A stretch of 64,000 bases of DNA from Eggerthia catenaformis OT 569 = DSM 20559 (lineage in GTDB: Bacteria > Bacillota_I > Bacilli_A > Erysipelotrichales > Coprobacillaceae). Numbering within the stretch: position 1 is the first letter of the stretch; the number at the start of each line of letters is the position of its first letter. A program made the position numbers and the translations under genes. The stretch lies in assembly GCF_000340375.1 (NCBI RefSeq), contig NZ_KB446648.1:105284-169283 (forward strand), in the 5' to 3' direction. The notes below the pieces were generated by a model, which was given only the letters and a program-made list of their open reading frames with translations, did not search any database and was not told where the DNA came from. Shown in pieces: positions 52,002-61,380 of the stretch.

Positions 52002-54066
52002 AATCTTCTTTTTTATGAGCTTCAATGACTCTCTTTTCTAAAGTTTTATCCATATATTCATAATCCAAGAATTTTTGATCATAATAGCCCTGTCCTTGAG
52101 TAATAGAACGTAAATCGACCGCATATTTCATAATTTCTACCTGAGGTGCTTCAGCAGTTATTTTCATTAATCCGTCATTAAGTATTTCCTGTCCGATAAC
52201 ACGTGAACGATGCTTATTGAAATAACTCATGATATCACCTAAATAAGTTTCTTCACAGTATGTATGAATAGTAACATATGGTTCTAATAATACAGGCTTA
52301 GCTTTTACAAGTGCTTCTTTGAAACACATAATAGTAGCTGTTTTAAAAGCTTGTTCGCTCGAATCTACTGAATGATAGCTTCCATCTAAAAGAGTCGCTT
52401 TTAATCCCAGTACAGGGTATGAAGCCAAAACACCATGTTTTGTAGCTTCGATTAATCCTTTTTCTACAGCCGGGAAATAGCTTTTAGGAACTGCGCCTCC
52501 AAAAACCTGTTCTTCAAAGATATAAGGCTTTGAATAATCATGAGATGGTTCAAATTTAATCTCTACATCTCCATATTGTCCATGACCGCCTGATTGTTTC
52601 TTATATTTTGTTCTATGAGTGACTTCTCCCTGAATAGTTTCACGATAAGGAATAATGATTTCTTCTAAGGCAACATCAATTTTAAACTTATTCTTTAATC
52701 TGGATACTACAGAAGATAAATGAATATCACCGATACCATATAAACATTGCTGTCCTGTTTCAGCATTTGTTTCAAATCTTAATGTTGGATCCTCTTCTAA
52801 TAAACGTCCCAAAGCTTCTGAAATTTTCTCTTCATTAGCTTTTCCAACCGGCTTAATAGCCTGTCCATAATAAGACTGACTAAACTTAATCGGATCAATA
52901 GTTATTGGATAATTAGGAACAGATAAGACATCATTTGTACGTGTATCATCAAGTTTCATGACTGCTCCAATATCACCGGCATGTAAAACGGACACTTCAT
53001 CCAATGATTTACCAAATATAGTATAAAGCTTACTTGGATGCTCTTCACGTCCATTACGGCGATTTATTAAAGACATATTAGCTGATAAATGACCTGTTAA
53101 TACTTTAAAGATAGATATATGACCTACAAAAGGGTCAGCAATTGTCTTAAAGACAAACAGGCTTGCAGGAAGATCTTCATTAAAGCCAATAATATCTTCA
53201 TCACCGCTTTGAGTATTATAAGCAATATAAGAATTATAAGTATCACCGGCAGCCGGGAAGAAAGAAACAATAGAATTTAATAAAATACTAATACCTATTG
53301 TATCTGTACCACATAAAACAGGAATTAAAGAATGACTCATAACACCTTGTCTTAATGCCAGTGATATTTCTTCTTTAGTAAAAGGCTCTTCAGCTAAATA
53401 TTTTTCTAATAACTCATCACTTGTATTGGCTACAGCTTCATCAATCATATCCTTTACAGGTTTAATTTCATTCATCATATCTTCAGGAATAGGACATGGA
53501 TGAGTCATACCATCCTTAAATAAACGTCCTTCCATTTTAGCCACATTAACATAGCCAATCATTTTTGTGCCTTCCATCATCGGCACCTGAATAGGTGCAA
53601 TGACACGACCATAAGTTTCTTGCAGTTCTTTCAGTTTTTCATGATAGCTATTATTTGGATAATCAATATTGTTAATATAGATTATCCGTGCTTTATCATG
53701 TGCTTTATACATAGCTTGTTTTGTTCCGGTTGTTAATCCTTTTGTAGCCGGAACAACAATGACGGCACTTTCAGAAACATGCAAAGCAGCTTCTGTTTCA
53801 CCCTGAAAATCAAATGCGCCGGGTGTATCCAGAAGATTTATCTTAATATTATTCCATTCTAGAGGAATAACAGTAAGAGAAATGGAAGATTGTCTCCTGA
53901 TTTCTTCATCATCATAGTCGGAAATAGTATTTCCGTCCTTAACATTTCCTACACGGCTTATCCTTCCACAGCGATAAGCCATAGCTTCAATGACGCTGGT
54001 TTTCCCGCTTCCAGAGTGTCCGAGGACTGCGACATTGCCTAATTCAGTAGAGTGATAGTCTCTCAT
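52000..54066 (-). CDS. Elongation factor G-like paralogue
   Basis: A 688-residue translational GTPase of the EF-G type, but not the main EF-G. G1 is GHSGSGKTS (16-24) instead of the usual AHIDAGKTT, and G3 is DTPGAF. The G4 motif is NNID (132-135), where the Lys of NKxD is replaced by Asn. Domains II-V follow, with SGGHGQYGDV and a carboxyl RSITQGQGYY. Such EF-G2-like paralogues are common but poorly understood and may lack translocase activity. The ATG follows AGGAGCG. It is monocistronic. Confidence 0.9.
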   Translation of the reverse strand: MRDYHSTELGNVAVLGHSGSGKTSVIEAMAYRCGRISRVGNVKDGNTISDYDDEEIRRQSSISLTVIPLEWNNIKINLLDTPGAFDFQGETEAALHVSESAVIVVPATKGLTTGTKQAMYKAHDKARIIYINNIDYPNNSYHEKLKELQETYGRVIAPIQVPMMEGTKMIGYVNVAKMEGRLFKDGMTHPCPIPEDMMNEIKPVKDMIDEAVANTSDELLEKYLAEEPFTKEEISLALRQGVMSHSLIPVLCGTDTIGISILLNSIVSFFPAAGDTYNSYIAYNTQSGDEDIIGFNEDLPASLFVFKTIADPFVGHISIFKVLTGHLSANMSLINRRNGREEHPSKLYTIFGKSLDEVSVLHAGDIGAVMKLDDTRTNDVLSVPNYPITIDPIKFSQSYYGQAIKPVGKANEEKISEALGRLLEEDPTLRFETNAETGQQCLYGIGDIHLSSVVSRLKNKFKIDVALEEIIIPYRETIQGEVTHRTKYKKQSGGHGQYGDVEIKFEPSHDYSKPYIFEEQVFGGAVPKSYFPAVEKGLIEATKHGVLASYPVLGLKATLLDGSYHSVDSSEQAFKTATIMCFKEALVKAKPVLLEPYVTIHTYCEETYLGDIMSYFNKHRSRVIGQEILNDGLMKITAEAPQVEIMKYAVDLRSITQGQGYYDQKFLDYEYMDKTLEKRVIEAHKKED

Positions 54067-54569
54067 ATAATCACGCTCCTTTATTTAAAAAAGACTTCAT
54101 GATGCTATTTTATCACATATTAAAACAAAAGAAAACGCTACCATTAAAATTTAATATCATTTATGGAAACTTAATAATAATATTCTGATAAAGAAATATT
54201 TTATAAAATAATAATAAAAAAGCAGCTGCTGCAGGAAAGAATAACGGATTATATCAGCATTCTTTAAAGTAGAATCTTAAAATAAGTTTCTTTTTTGATT
54301 AATTAAATGGTAAATAGATAATAATAGAATTAAGTTAAAATAGATGGCTCTAATATCAGCGATAAATTATTAAAAAATATAATAGACTTTGAGTTATTAT
54401 CATTTTTATGTAGGAGAATCAGATGAATAATAATATAGTTTATTCAGGTGACTGTAAATGAAAAATATAGATATTATATATAAAAATCAGGTTCTGGCCT
54501 AATGAGGCTTTGAGGTAATAATAAACTGTATTTATGGATTAAAAGTCTCTATCAGGCAGGATAGAAAAA
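54067..54569. other. Non-coding accessory stretch
   Basis: An AT-rich region upstream of the EF-G-like gene. It contains no gene that I can support. A GCAGCTGC palindrome at 54221-54228 sits alone. Short broken frames near 54423-54560 are probably debris. Confidence 0.4.
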
Positions 54570-54701
54570 ATGGGATTTGTTGGCGGATATCCCTATGAAT
54601 GGTATATATTTATTGAGAATTTAACCGATGAAAGAAAAAAGCATATTATAGATATTAATGTCTTATTTTTTGATATGGACAAATATCAGTTCAATGATTA
54701 A
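54570..54701 (+). pseudogene. Fragment of an accessory (immunity-like) gene
   Basis: A 43-codon frame reads GFVGGYPYEWYIFIENLTDE and ends MDKYQFND. It looks like the tail of a small acidic protein with a displaced start. No ribosome site is present. It lies 36 bases before the next accessory gene. Confidence 0.4.
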
Positions 54702-54737
54702 AATTTATATAGATTAAAAATAAAGGAGAATATAGAA

Positions 54738-55202
54738 ATGGGACTTATGGATTTAGCTAAAAAAGCTTTTTTGGGAGCTACTGATGAGGAAAACAGAAAG
54801 AATAAAGCAAGAATGAGAGAAATATTTAATAACTGTGTTCCTAATGGTGATGAATATAAATTGATTTATTGTCATATGGAAAACTTTACTAATGCTGTTG
54901 TTGTTAAGATTACAAAACATAGTAATTTTATTGTAGGGTACAAAGAAGGGGAAGTTGTGGTTATTCCTGTTGATTCGGATTTAACGGGATATGGTGAGGC
55001 ATTTATATTTAATAAAGAGAATGGAAGTTCTATTAAATCTTCACTGGGATATTGTATGGCAGGTAACTCGGAAATTTCATTTCAGTTTGTACCGGTCACG
55101 TATGAGCCCGGTATAGCTAAAGGAGCGAAATATTCGGTAGCTATTACTCAATCCGGTTCTGAAGTTTCAGAATTTAAGAAATTCTTCAAAAAAGGCTTAT
55201 AA
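54738..55202 (+). CDS. Small protein, paralogue of the 26219 gene; possible immunity protein
   Basis: A 154-residue cytosolic protein with AAAGGAG before the ATG. It aligns over its length with the 26219 protein: charged start, KARMREIFNNCVPNGDEYKL, a beta-rich core with FIVGYKEGEVVVIPVD, and a carboxyl EFKKFFKKGL helix. Two copies in separate accessory patches, each next to other small genes, suggest a mobile family. Immunity function is inferred only. The next gene starts 15 bases later. Confidence 0.75.
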   Translation: MGLMDLAKKAFLGATDEENRKNKARMREIFNNCVPNGDEYKLIYCHMENFTNAVVVKITKHSNFIVGYKEGEVVVIPVDSDLTGYGEAFIFNKENGSSIKSSLGYCMAGNSEISFQFVPVTYEPGIAKGAKYSVAITQSGSEVSEFKKFFKKGL

Positions 55203-55217
55203 GAGAGGAAAACTAAA

Positions 55218-55724
55218 GTGTATCTGAATAGTCATAAATATCCGGCCATTAAATATGAGAAGGGTGAAGAGATTTTCTTATCTCCGGAGGAGACAAATTG
55301 GTCTTTCTATTTTGATGTTGAAGAAGAACTGACTTCAGATGATAAGGCGATGGGGATTGTAGCTTCAATGATAGATGAAATAGATATATTATTAAAAACA
55401 GCTAAAGACTGTTTAAAAAAGATACTGGCAGACAAGAAAAATAAATATTACGAGACTGTTTTATATTTTATGGAGTTTCATAGAGATGGAATAGAATCTG
55501 ATATTGCAGTAAGATTATTTGATATAGACAAGCCATCTGCTATTTCATTTATAGAAATGGCGGATTTCTTACAAATCAGACGTTTTGGCAGTCTTGTTGA
55601 CAGTGAATCACAGCGGCAGATTTTTGTTATGGATTTAAGTTTTAATCCGGAGCTGACAGATGAACTGATGGTTATTTATTTCGATTTAGAGAAGCAGATA
55701 ACTGCTATAGCACATGAAAGCTGA
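55218..55724 (+). CDS. Hypothetical protein, DUF2004/immunity-like
   Basis: A 168-residue acidic cytosolic protein starting at a GTG with AGAGGAAAA upstream. The end LMVIYFDLEKQITAIAHES resembles the carboxyl pattern of DUF2004-type proteins, often found as immunity-like partners, but the match is from memory and uncertain. It lies 15 bases after the 54738 gene and is probably co-transcribed with it. No toxin is nearby. Confidence 0.6.
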   Translation: MYLNSHKYPAIKYEKGEEIFLSPEETNWSFYFDVEEELTSDDKAMGIVASMIDEIDILLKTAKDCLKKILADKKNKYYETVLYFMEFHRDGIESDIAVRLFDIDKPSAISFIEMADFLQIRRFGSLVDSESQRQIFVMDLSFNPELTDELMVIYFDLEKQITAIAHES

Positions 55725-55961
55725 TTTAAATAAAACAATACCTAACTTGTAGGAGAGAAAACATGAATATGCTATCTGTTATAAGATGCTTTATTAAAGG
55801 ACAGATAGTATATAATACTGTTATTTATACATATATAGATGTTAAAAAAATATCATAGTCGGGATATTATTTAGTGATATGTTGATAATGCCGGAAGCCG
55901 GCAAGTGGCTGCACAGTTTTCAGCTTATTGAATGATGATTAGAATTTATGGAGGTAAAAGG

Positions 55962-56183
55962 ATGATGCTATTAAAAATACTTGCTGTTGGACTTGGATTG
56001 ACTTCTTCAGTATTTGGCTATCTTATTTTCTTTCAAAAAAAGTATTCATTAATAAATGGCTTTGAGGAGGATTTTAAGTCAGGAAGAAAAGATGAGAATT
56101 ATGCAAGACGTGTGGGGATTATAGAGTTTGTTTTAGGTATTTCAATCTTGATTGCAGGAATGGCCTTGGTAATATTCGACTGA
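55962..56183 (+). CDS. DUF3784 small membrane protein
   Basis: A 73-residue protein with two hydrophobic helices (about 3-22 and 51-71) separated by the family-like block KKYSLINGFEEDF then GRKDENYARRVG. This fits DUF3784. GGAGGTAAAAGG precedes two adjacent ATGs. The gap before it (55725-55961) holds a 31-codon frame at 55763 with AGGAG, probably a truncated gene. Function unknown. Confidence 0.8.
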   Translation: MMLLKILAVGLGLTSSVFGYLIFFQKKYSLINGFEEDFKSGRKDENYARRVGIIEFVLGISILIAGMALVIFD

Positions 56184-56214
56184 TAAGAGTCTTCCTGCAA
56201 AAAGGAAAATTATT

Positions 56215-56677
56215 ATGAATATTAGACGGGTAAAGAAAAAATACGGGAAAAGTACTGAAACTCTTAAGTGAGGTTCTTGATATTCATTCCCGGATTTGTC
56301 CGGATATTTCCGGAACAACAAAGTACACAAGTGATCAGCTGATAGAAAAATTTAATGATGATACAAAACCGGTTTTTGTTGCTGTAGATGATAATGATGA
56401 TGTCATAGGATATGTTTTCTGTGCTTTTTTAGAATAGCCATTTAGTACTAATATGTATCAATTTAGCACACTATTCATAGATGATCTTTGTGTTGATCAG
56501 AATGTCCGGAGACGGCAGATCGGAACAAAAATTTATAAGCATGTGCTTACATTTGCGAAAGAAAAAGGCTGTTATGATGTTATGCTTAATGTATGGAAAG
56601 GCAATGAGAGAGCCAAAGCATTTTATGAGAAAATGAGTATGATTGTGAAAGAAATACAAATGGAAGTGATTTTATAA
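56215..56677 (+). pseudogene. Broken GNAT acetyltransferase
   Basis: The amino part begins in one frame (NIRRVKKKYG), shifts near 56245 to LKLLSEVLDIHSRICPDISG, and meets a TAG at about 56436. The rest carries the acetyl-CoA site, here VDQNVRRRQIGTKIYKHVL, and the end CYDVMLNVWKGNERAKAFYEK. One frameshift and one nonsense codon make it a pseudogene. Confidence 0.8.
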
Positions 56678-56787
56678 AAGCCCTTGGTGAAAAAGCACTT
56701 TTAGTGGGATTTTCACTTGGTGACCAGATCGCTTTTGAATTTATTTCAGAATATCCGATCTTATTTTATTCGGTAATTATTTGTTAG
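56677..56787 (+). pseudogene. Alpha/beta hydrolase fragment
   Basis: A 36-codon frame reads KALGEKALLVGFSLGDQIAF and then EFISEYPIL, which is a nucleophile elbow (GFSLG) with the following helix of an alpha/beta hydrolase. Nothing of the rest of the fold remains. The 56788-57120 stretch has no gene that I can support. Confidence 0.6.
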
Positions 56788-57120
56788 TTCTTGGCTGAAT
56801 AAAATGAAACAAGCTTTACCGGGGATCATGGAAGTCAATGAGAAGCAGTCTGCATCATATTAAAGGAAATGGTTTTGTAATATAAAATTGCTTTATAAAC
56901 GGTTTTCCGGCTTTAGAGAGGAAAAAAATTGTTAGACAGATGCAAAATAATATAATCCAAAGCCAAAGGAGACGATATATGGCAAGAATATCAAATGTCT
57001 ATAGAAAATCAATTGAAAGATGGAGAAGATTTTGAAGAATCAGTATGAATCCGGATATAGTTTATAAAATTGTATGACGAGTGCCGTATAATCAGAAGAA
57101 ATTAAATTAGATATGAATGA

Positions 57121-57156
57121 TTAAAAGAAGCGGAGTGAGGATCTGCTTCTTTTAAT
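57121..57156 (+). terminator. Isolated hairpin terminator in debris
   Basis: TTAAAAGAAGC pairs with GCTTCTTTTAA around a 13-base loop. No intact gene precedes it. The following 57157-57339 stretch has a TATAAT near 57211 and a few short frames but no supported gene. Confidence 0.5.
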
Positions 57157-57339
57157 ACCAGCAAGAGAAAATAAAATTATGGCAGATAATGATTGAATTT
57201 AATAATTGTGCTATAATAACACCGATTATACTTACAAAGAAAAGAGGGTTAATGTAAAATATGATAGATGGAAAAGACAATTCTATTGTATTTAAAAATT
57301 AATTGATATATTTTATTTATTAAGGGATGTTGTTGTTTA

Positions 57340-58200
57340 ATGATAAAAACATGTGTAAAAGATGACAGGTTTGAAGGAATACTGTTTCCCGGAAATGGGA
57401 GTAAGAATAAAGCGCTGATAGTGATGTCAGGTTCTAATGGGGGAATGAAGATTACAAGGCAATGTGCAGCATTTTATAATCAGAACGGAATTCCGGCACT
57501 GGCACTTGCTTTGTTTGGTACAAAAGGGACACAGCCTTTTTTAGATAGAGTTCCTGTTGAATATATAGAAAATGCTATAGAGTGGCTTAAGAAGAAAGGC
57601 TATAAGAAAATCGGAATTGACGGTACATCAAAAGGAAGTGAAATAGCATTGGTGGCAGCATCCATGTTTTCTGATATTTCCTGTGTTATTGTACGTGTTC
57701 CATCATATTTTGTCAGTGAGGGATTGATAGGCAGGAAAAAAGATAAAAGACCGTCCGGAACATCCTGCTGGAGCTATAGAGGAAAAGAACTGCCTTATGC
57801 TCCATATAAATCGAGAACATTCGATATTCTTAGAATACTTAGAGAATATAGAGAGCTGCATATCATTAGTTTTAATAAAGATAAAGACATTACCCCGGAT
57901 AGTCTTATAAAAATAGAAAATATAAAAGCTCCGATACTGATGTTCTCATCAAAGAATGATACTGTATGGCCTTCTTATGACTATGCAATGTATATTGAAA
58001 ATAAATTGAAGAAAATAAATTATTCATATAAGTATAAACATGTTGCTTATAAAAATATGAGTCATGCCCTATTAACAAAGCTGCCATTTATATATAAGCT
58101 TGCATTCAAGTCTGAAAGAAATAATATGGCGGCATGTGCAAATGAAAGGGAGAATTTGAAGAAAGAACTTATAAATTGGGTGCATGAAGAATGGAAATAA
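57340..58200 (+). CDS. Alpha/beta hydrolase, acyl-CoA thioester hydrolase/BAAT type
   Basis: A 286-residue enzyme with an alpha/beta-hydrolase core: the strand/loop VMSGSNGG, the nucleophile elbow GTSKGSE, the Asp in SSKNDTVWPS and the His in KNMSHALL. The sequence order and the ALALALFG/YIENAIEWLKKKG block resemble the carboxyl domain of bile-acid-CoA:amino acid acyltransferase and related thioesterases. There is no signal peptide. Bile-acid or dienelactone-type substrates are both possible. It sits in the accessory patch and uses somewhat higher-GC codons than its neighbours. Confidence 0.85.
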   Translation: MIKTCVKDDRFEGILFPGNGSKNKALIVMSGSNGGMKITRQCAAFYNQNGIPALALALFGTKGTQPFLDRVPVEYIENAIEWLKKKGYKKIGIDGTSKGSEIALVAASMFSDISCVIVRVPSYFVSEGLIGRKKDKRPSGTSCWSYRGKELPYAPYKSRTFDILRILREYRELHIISFNKDKDITPDSLIKIENIKAPILMFSSKNDTVWPSYDYAMYIENKLKKINYSYKYKHVAYKNMSHALLTKLPFIYKLAFKSERNNMAACANERENLKKELINWVHEEWK

Positions 58201-58230
58201 GAATATTAAATTTAGAAAGAAGGTAAAGTT

Positions 58231-58487
58231 GTGAATCAAAAAACACTTAAAATTATGGGATAGGTAGCAATATGTACTGCTATGTTTATGTATATATCCT
58301 ATTTTCCACAAATAATGAATAATATACATGGGGTTAAAAGTGTTTTTTGTAGCCTATGGTTGCTGCAATAAATTGTACTTTATGGGTCAGCTATGGCTTT
58401 TTTCAAAAGAAAATAGACTGGCCTCTTGTGATAACAAATATACCGGGCGTAATATTTGGCGTCATTGCTGCAATTACTGCTTTATAA
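58231..58487 (+). pseudogene. Broken SemiSWEET sugar transporter
   Basis: A GTG with AGAAGGT opens a frame NQKTLKIMG followed by TAG in place of the conserved Trp codon. It continues AICTAMFMYISYFPQIMNNI. A frameshift near 58338 leads to PMVAAINCTLWVSYGFFQKK and ends PGVIFGVIAAITAL. These are the PQ-loop and third helix of a SemiSWEET. One nonsense and one frameshift mutation inactivate it. Confidence 0.8.
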
Positions 58488-58557
58488 GCAGGTATACTAT
58501 ATAAAATATGGAATTAATTTGTTTTTTAGACTGGAATTAAATATAAAAGGAGAATTT

Positions 58558-59190
58558 ATGAATGCATTTATATTAGTCACAATAAAATTAGTAATCGGTT
58601 TTTTGGCTTTAATAATGATAATAAATATTTCAGGAAAAGGAAACTTGTCACCATCATCTGCTAGTGATCAGGTACAGAATTATGTGCTTGGCGGTATTAT
58701 TGGAGGAGTTATTTATAATAATGATATTCAAATACTGGATTATATTTGTATCTTATGTATCTGGTGTGCACTGGTACTGGTCTTAAAATGGATTAAAAAA
58801 CATAGTGTGAAAGCAAAACAGTTAATAGATGGTAAAGCATTAATAATTATTGATAATGGTGAAGTTAATATTGATAATTGTAAAAAAGCGGGCTTATCTG
58901 CTCATGATGTATCTTTTAAGCTTCGAACGGATAATATTTACTCGACAAAAAAAGTAAAAAGAGCAGTAGTGGAACAAGATGGTCAATTAATCATTATTCA
59001 GGAAGGAGAAGAAAATCCAAAATTTCCATTGATAACGGATGGACAATTGCAAACGGATATTTTAACTGTAATAGGCAGGGATGAGGAATGGCTTTTAAAA
59101 GAAATGGAAAAACAGGGAGTAAGTAAATACAGCGAGATATTTTTGGGGGAGTATGTCGATAGCAAGCTGACATTGATACTCTATCATTAG
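58558..59190 (+). CDS. DUF421 (YetF-like) membrane protein
   Basis: A 210-residue protein with three amino-terminal helices and a cytosolic YetF domain. Family blocks are SPSSASDQVQNYVLGGIIGG and KAGLSAHDVSFKLRTDNIYS, with KVKRAVVEQDGQLIII. YetF/DUF421 proteins occur across Bacillota; the function is unclear. The ATG at 58558 has AAAGGAG; the 34-codon upstream extension overlaps the SemiSWEET remnant and is not used. Confidence 0.88.
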   Translation: MNAFILVTIKLVIGFLALIMIINISGKGNLSPSSASDQVQNYVLGGIIGGVIYNNDIQILDYICILCIWCALVLVLKWIKKHSVKAKQLIDGKALIIIDNGEVNIDNCKKAGLSAHDVSFKLRTDNIYSTKKVKRAVVEQDGQLIIIQEGEENPKFPLITDGQLQTDILTVIGRDEEWLLKEMEKQGVSKYSEIFLGEYVDSKLTLILYH

Positions 59191-59254
59191 AATTTTCTTT
59201 TATGTTATTTATGACGGGTTATATATTTCAGAAAAATTTTAAGGAGAAGATAAA

Positions 59255-59408
59255 ATGAAGTTTTATCCGGCTGAATCAGTTGAGGAAAAGATATGGTCAC
59301 CGGTATGATATATCTATTAAGAATAATAAAATTGAATTAAGAAATAACGATGATGTTCATAAATTAATATTGGATAATATGAATGATTTTAGATGGATAA
59401 AATTATAA
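59255..59408 (+). pseudogene. Frameshifted small gene
   Basis: An ATG with AAGGAG begins KFYPAESVEEKIWSPV and stops. The next frame continues DISIKNNKIELRNNDDVHKL to a TAA at 59408. Together they look like a short protein of about 50 residues broken by a one-base shift. No family was recognised. Confidence 0.45.
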
Positions 59409-59479
59409 TGTCTATAAAAGAAAATAATGAAAAAATACCTTGTCTGTGATAGAATGGTTCTGGTTAGGAGATGAATGCT

Positions 59480-59767
59480 ATGGATTATACAGGAATTGCA
59501 TTATTGTTAGGATTATTTGCAGTTAATGCTTTTGCTTTGAATTTTTTATATGATTCTAAATATAAATTAGTAGGTGCTATGAATATTATCGGGTTATGTC
59601 TGACTGTCGGATTAGCATTTAATTTTAAACAGATGGAAGATATATTTAAGATCTTTTTGGGATTATTTATTTTAGTTATTATTTTCTTTATTATTAGAAT
59701 CAGGCTTGCTAGAAAAAAAGTAAAGCGGATTGAAGTACATGATGAGGAGAAAGAGGATGAACTTTAA
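59480..59767 (+). CDS. Small membrane protein upstream of cyclophilin
   Basis: A 95-residue protein with three hydrophobic segments (about 3-19, 29-46 and 52-73) and an acidic tail (VHDEEKEDEL). The ATG at 59480 has GGAG nine bases upstream; another ATG nine bases earlier is too close to it. Its end overlaps the cyclophilin start by 11 bases, so it probably forms an operon with the next two genes. Function unknown. Confidence 0.75.
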   Translation: MDYTGIALLLGLFAVNAFALNFLYDSKYKLVGAMNIIGLCLTVGLAFNFKQMEDIFKIFLGLFILVIIFFIIRIRLARKKVKRIEVHDEEKEDEL

Positions 59768-60230
59768 AATTGAAATGGAAAATGGCTCAGTAATGACAGG
59801 AGAGCTTTATCCTGACATTGCTCCCTTAACAGTTGAAAATTTTGTAAATTTATGTAATCAGCATTTCTATCAGGGATTAATTTTTCATAGAGTTATTCCC
59901 GGATTTATGATTCAGGGAGGTGGCGTAGATAAAAATATGCAGGCTAAGTCTGCTGACCCTATTAAGGGTGAATTTGCATCAAATGGTGTAAAGAATAATT
60001 TAAAACATACTAGAGGTGTTCTATCTATGGCTCGTACAATGATTCTTGATAGTGCATCTTCTCAGTTTTTTATTATGCATGCTGATGCACCTCATTTAGA
60101 TGGACAGTATGCAGCTTTTGGTAAAGTTTTAGAAGGATTAGATGTGATTGATAATATTGTTGATGAGAAGAGAGATTTTAGAGACTGTCCATATAATCCT
60201 CAGATTATTAAAGATATTACAATATATTAG
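59757..60230 (+). CDS. Cyclophilin-type peptidyl-prolyl isomerase
   Basis: A 157-residue cytosolic cyclophilin with the catalytic region FHRVIPGFMIQGG (the Arg of FHR is retained), SQFFIMHADAPHLDGQYAAFG and VLEGLDVID. It catalyses proline isomerisation during folding. The ATG at 59757 follows GAGGAGAAAGAGG, inside the end of the upstream gene. The galE gene starts nine bases after it. Confidence 0.93.
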   Translation: MNFKIEMENGSVMTGELYPDIAPLTVENFVNLCNQHFYQGLIFHRVIPGFMIQGGGVDKNMQAKSADPIKGEFASNGVKNNLKHTRGVLSMARTMILDSASSQFFIMHADAPHLDGQYAAFGKVLEGLDVIDNIVDEKRDFRDCPYNPQIIKDITIY

Positions 60231-60239
60231 GAGAAGAAT

Positions 60240-61253
60240 ATGAAGATATTATTAGCAGGAGGAGCTGGCTATATTGGTTCTCATACAGCTTTAGCTCTTA
60301 TAGAAGCAGGACATGAAGCAATTATTGTTGACAACTATGATAATAGCTGTGAAGAAGCTATATTAAGAGTTGAACAGCTAACAAACACGAAGATTAAGCA
60401 TTATGAAGCTGATGTAAAAGATAATCAGGCGATGGATAAGATTTTTAAAGAAAATAAGATTGATTGTGTTATCCATTTTGCCGGATTAAAGGCGGTAGGT
60501 GAATCTGTTCAAAAGCCTATTGAATATTATCGTAACAATATTGATACAACTCTTTCATTATTAGAAGTTATGAGAGACAATGATGTTCATAATATTGTAT
60601 TCTCTTCTTCAGCTACTGTTTATGGTGATAATGTATCACCATTATATGAAGATGTTAGAAAAGGTGTATGTACTAATCCATATGGATGGACAAAATGGAT
60701 GATGGAACAGATTTTATCCGATGCCAGTTCTGCTGATAAAGAATTAAGTGTTATCTTATTACGTTATTTTAATCCGATTGGTGCTCATCCATCAGGAAGA
60801 ATAGGAGAAGATCCACAAGGTATTCCTAATAATCTGATGCCTTATATTTCTCAGACGGCAGTTGGTAAAAGAGATCATTTAACAATTTTTGGTAATGACT
60901 ATCCAACTCCTGATGGTACATGCCAGAGAGATTATATTCATGTTATGGATTTAGCTGATGGACATGTTAAGGCTGTTGAATATGCAAAAACAAGAAAAGG
61001 AACAGATATTATTAATTTAGGAACCGGAACACCTTATTCTGTATTAGATATTGTACATGCATTTGAAAAAGCCAATAATCTAAAATTAAAATATGAAATG
61101 GGTCCTAGACGTGAAGGAGATTTAGCTGTATGCTATAGTAATGCTGATAAAGCATTGAAAGTATTAGGTTGGAAAGCTAAACGTCATTTAGAAGATATGT
61201 GTCGGGATTCATGGAACTGGCAAAAGAATAATCCTAATGGCTATAGAGACTAA
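60240..61253 (+). CDS. galE: UDP-glucose 4-epimerase
   Basis: A 337-residue short-chain dehydrogenase-like enzyme interconverting UDP-glucose and UDP-galactose. Motifs are the NAD-binding GGAGYIGSHTALALIEAGH, the SSSATVYG Ser region, the catalytic YGWTK (YxxxK), and RYFNPIGAHPSG with RDYIHVMDLADGH. AGGAGAAGAAT precedes the ATG. No Leloir partners are adjacent, so it probably serves surface polysaccharide synthesis. Confidence 0.96.
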   Translation: MKILLAGGAGYIGSHTALALIEAGHEAIIVDNYDNSCEEAILRVEQLTNTKIKHYEADVKDNQAMDKIFKENKIDCVIHFAGLKAVGESVQKPIEYYRNNIDTTLSLLEVMRDNDVHNIVFSSSATVYGDNVSPLYEDVRKGVCTNPYGWTKWMMEQILSDASSADKELSVILLRYFNPIGAHPSGRIGEDPQGIPNNLMPYISQTAVGKRDHLTIFGNDYPTPDGTCQRDYIHVMDLADGHVKAVEYAKTRKGTDIINLGTGTPYSVLDIVHAFEKANNLKLKYEMGPRREGDLAVCYSNADKALKVLGWKAKRHLEDMCRDSWNWQKNNPNGYRD

Positions 61254-61279
61254 CAGGAGATACCTCCTGTTTTGTTTTT
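61252..61279 (+). terminator. Terminator of galE
   Basis: AACAGGAG and CTCCTGTT arms with an ATAC loop and TTGTTTTT tail, starting within the stop codon. Confidence 0.9.
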
Positions 61280-61380
61280 GGATATTTTATCCTAAAATAA
61301 TCAAAAATATTTATTATTTTTCTAAAAATGTAGATATTAGATAAAAAATCACATATAATTAAAGTGTTGGAGGTTTAAAC

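Noticed and set aside
54221-54228. GCAGCTGC palindrome and neighbouring CTGCAG
   Set aside because: Too short and isolated to call an operator or attachment site; no gene or repeat partner was found.
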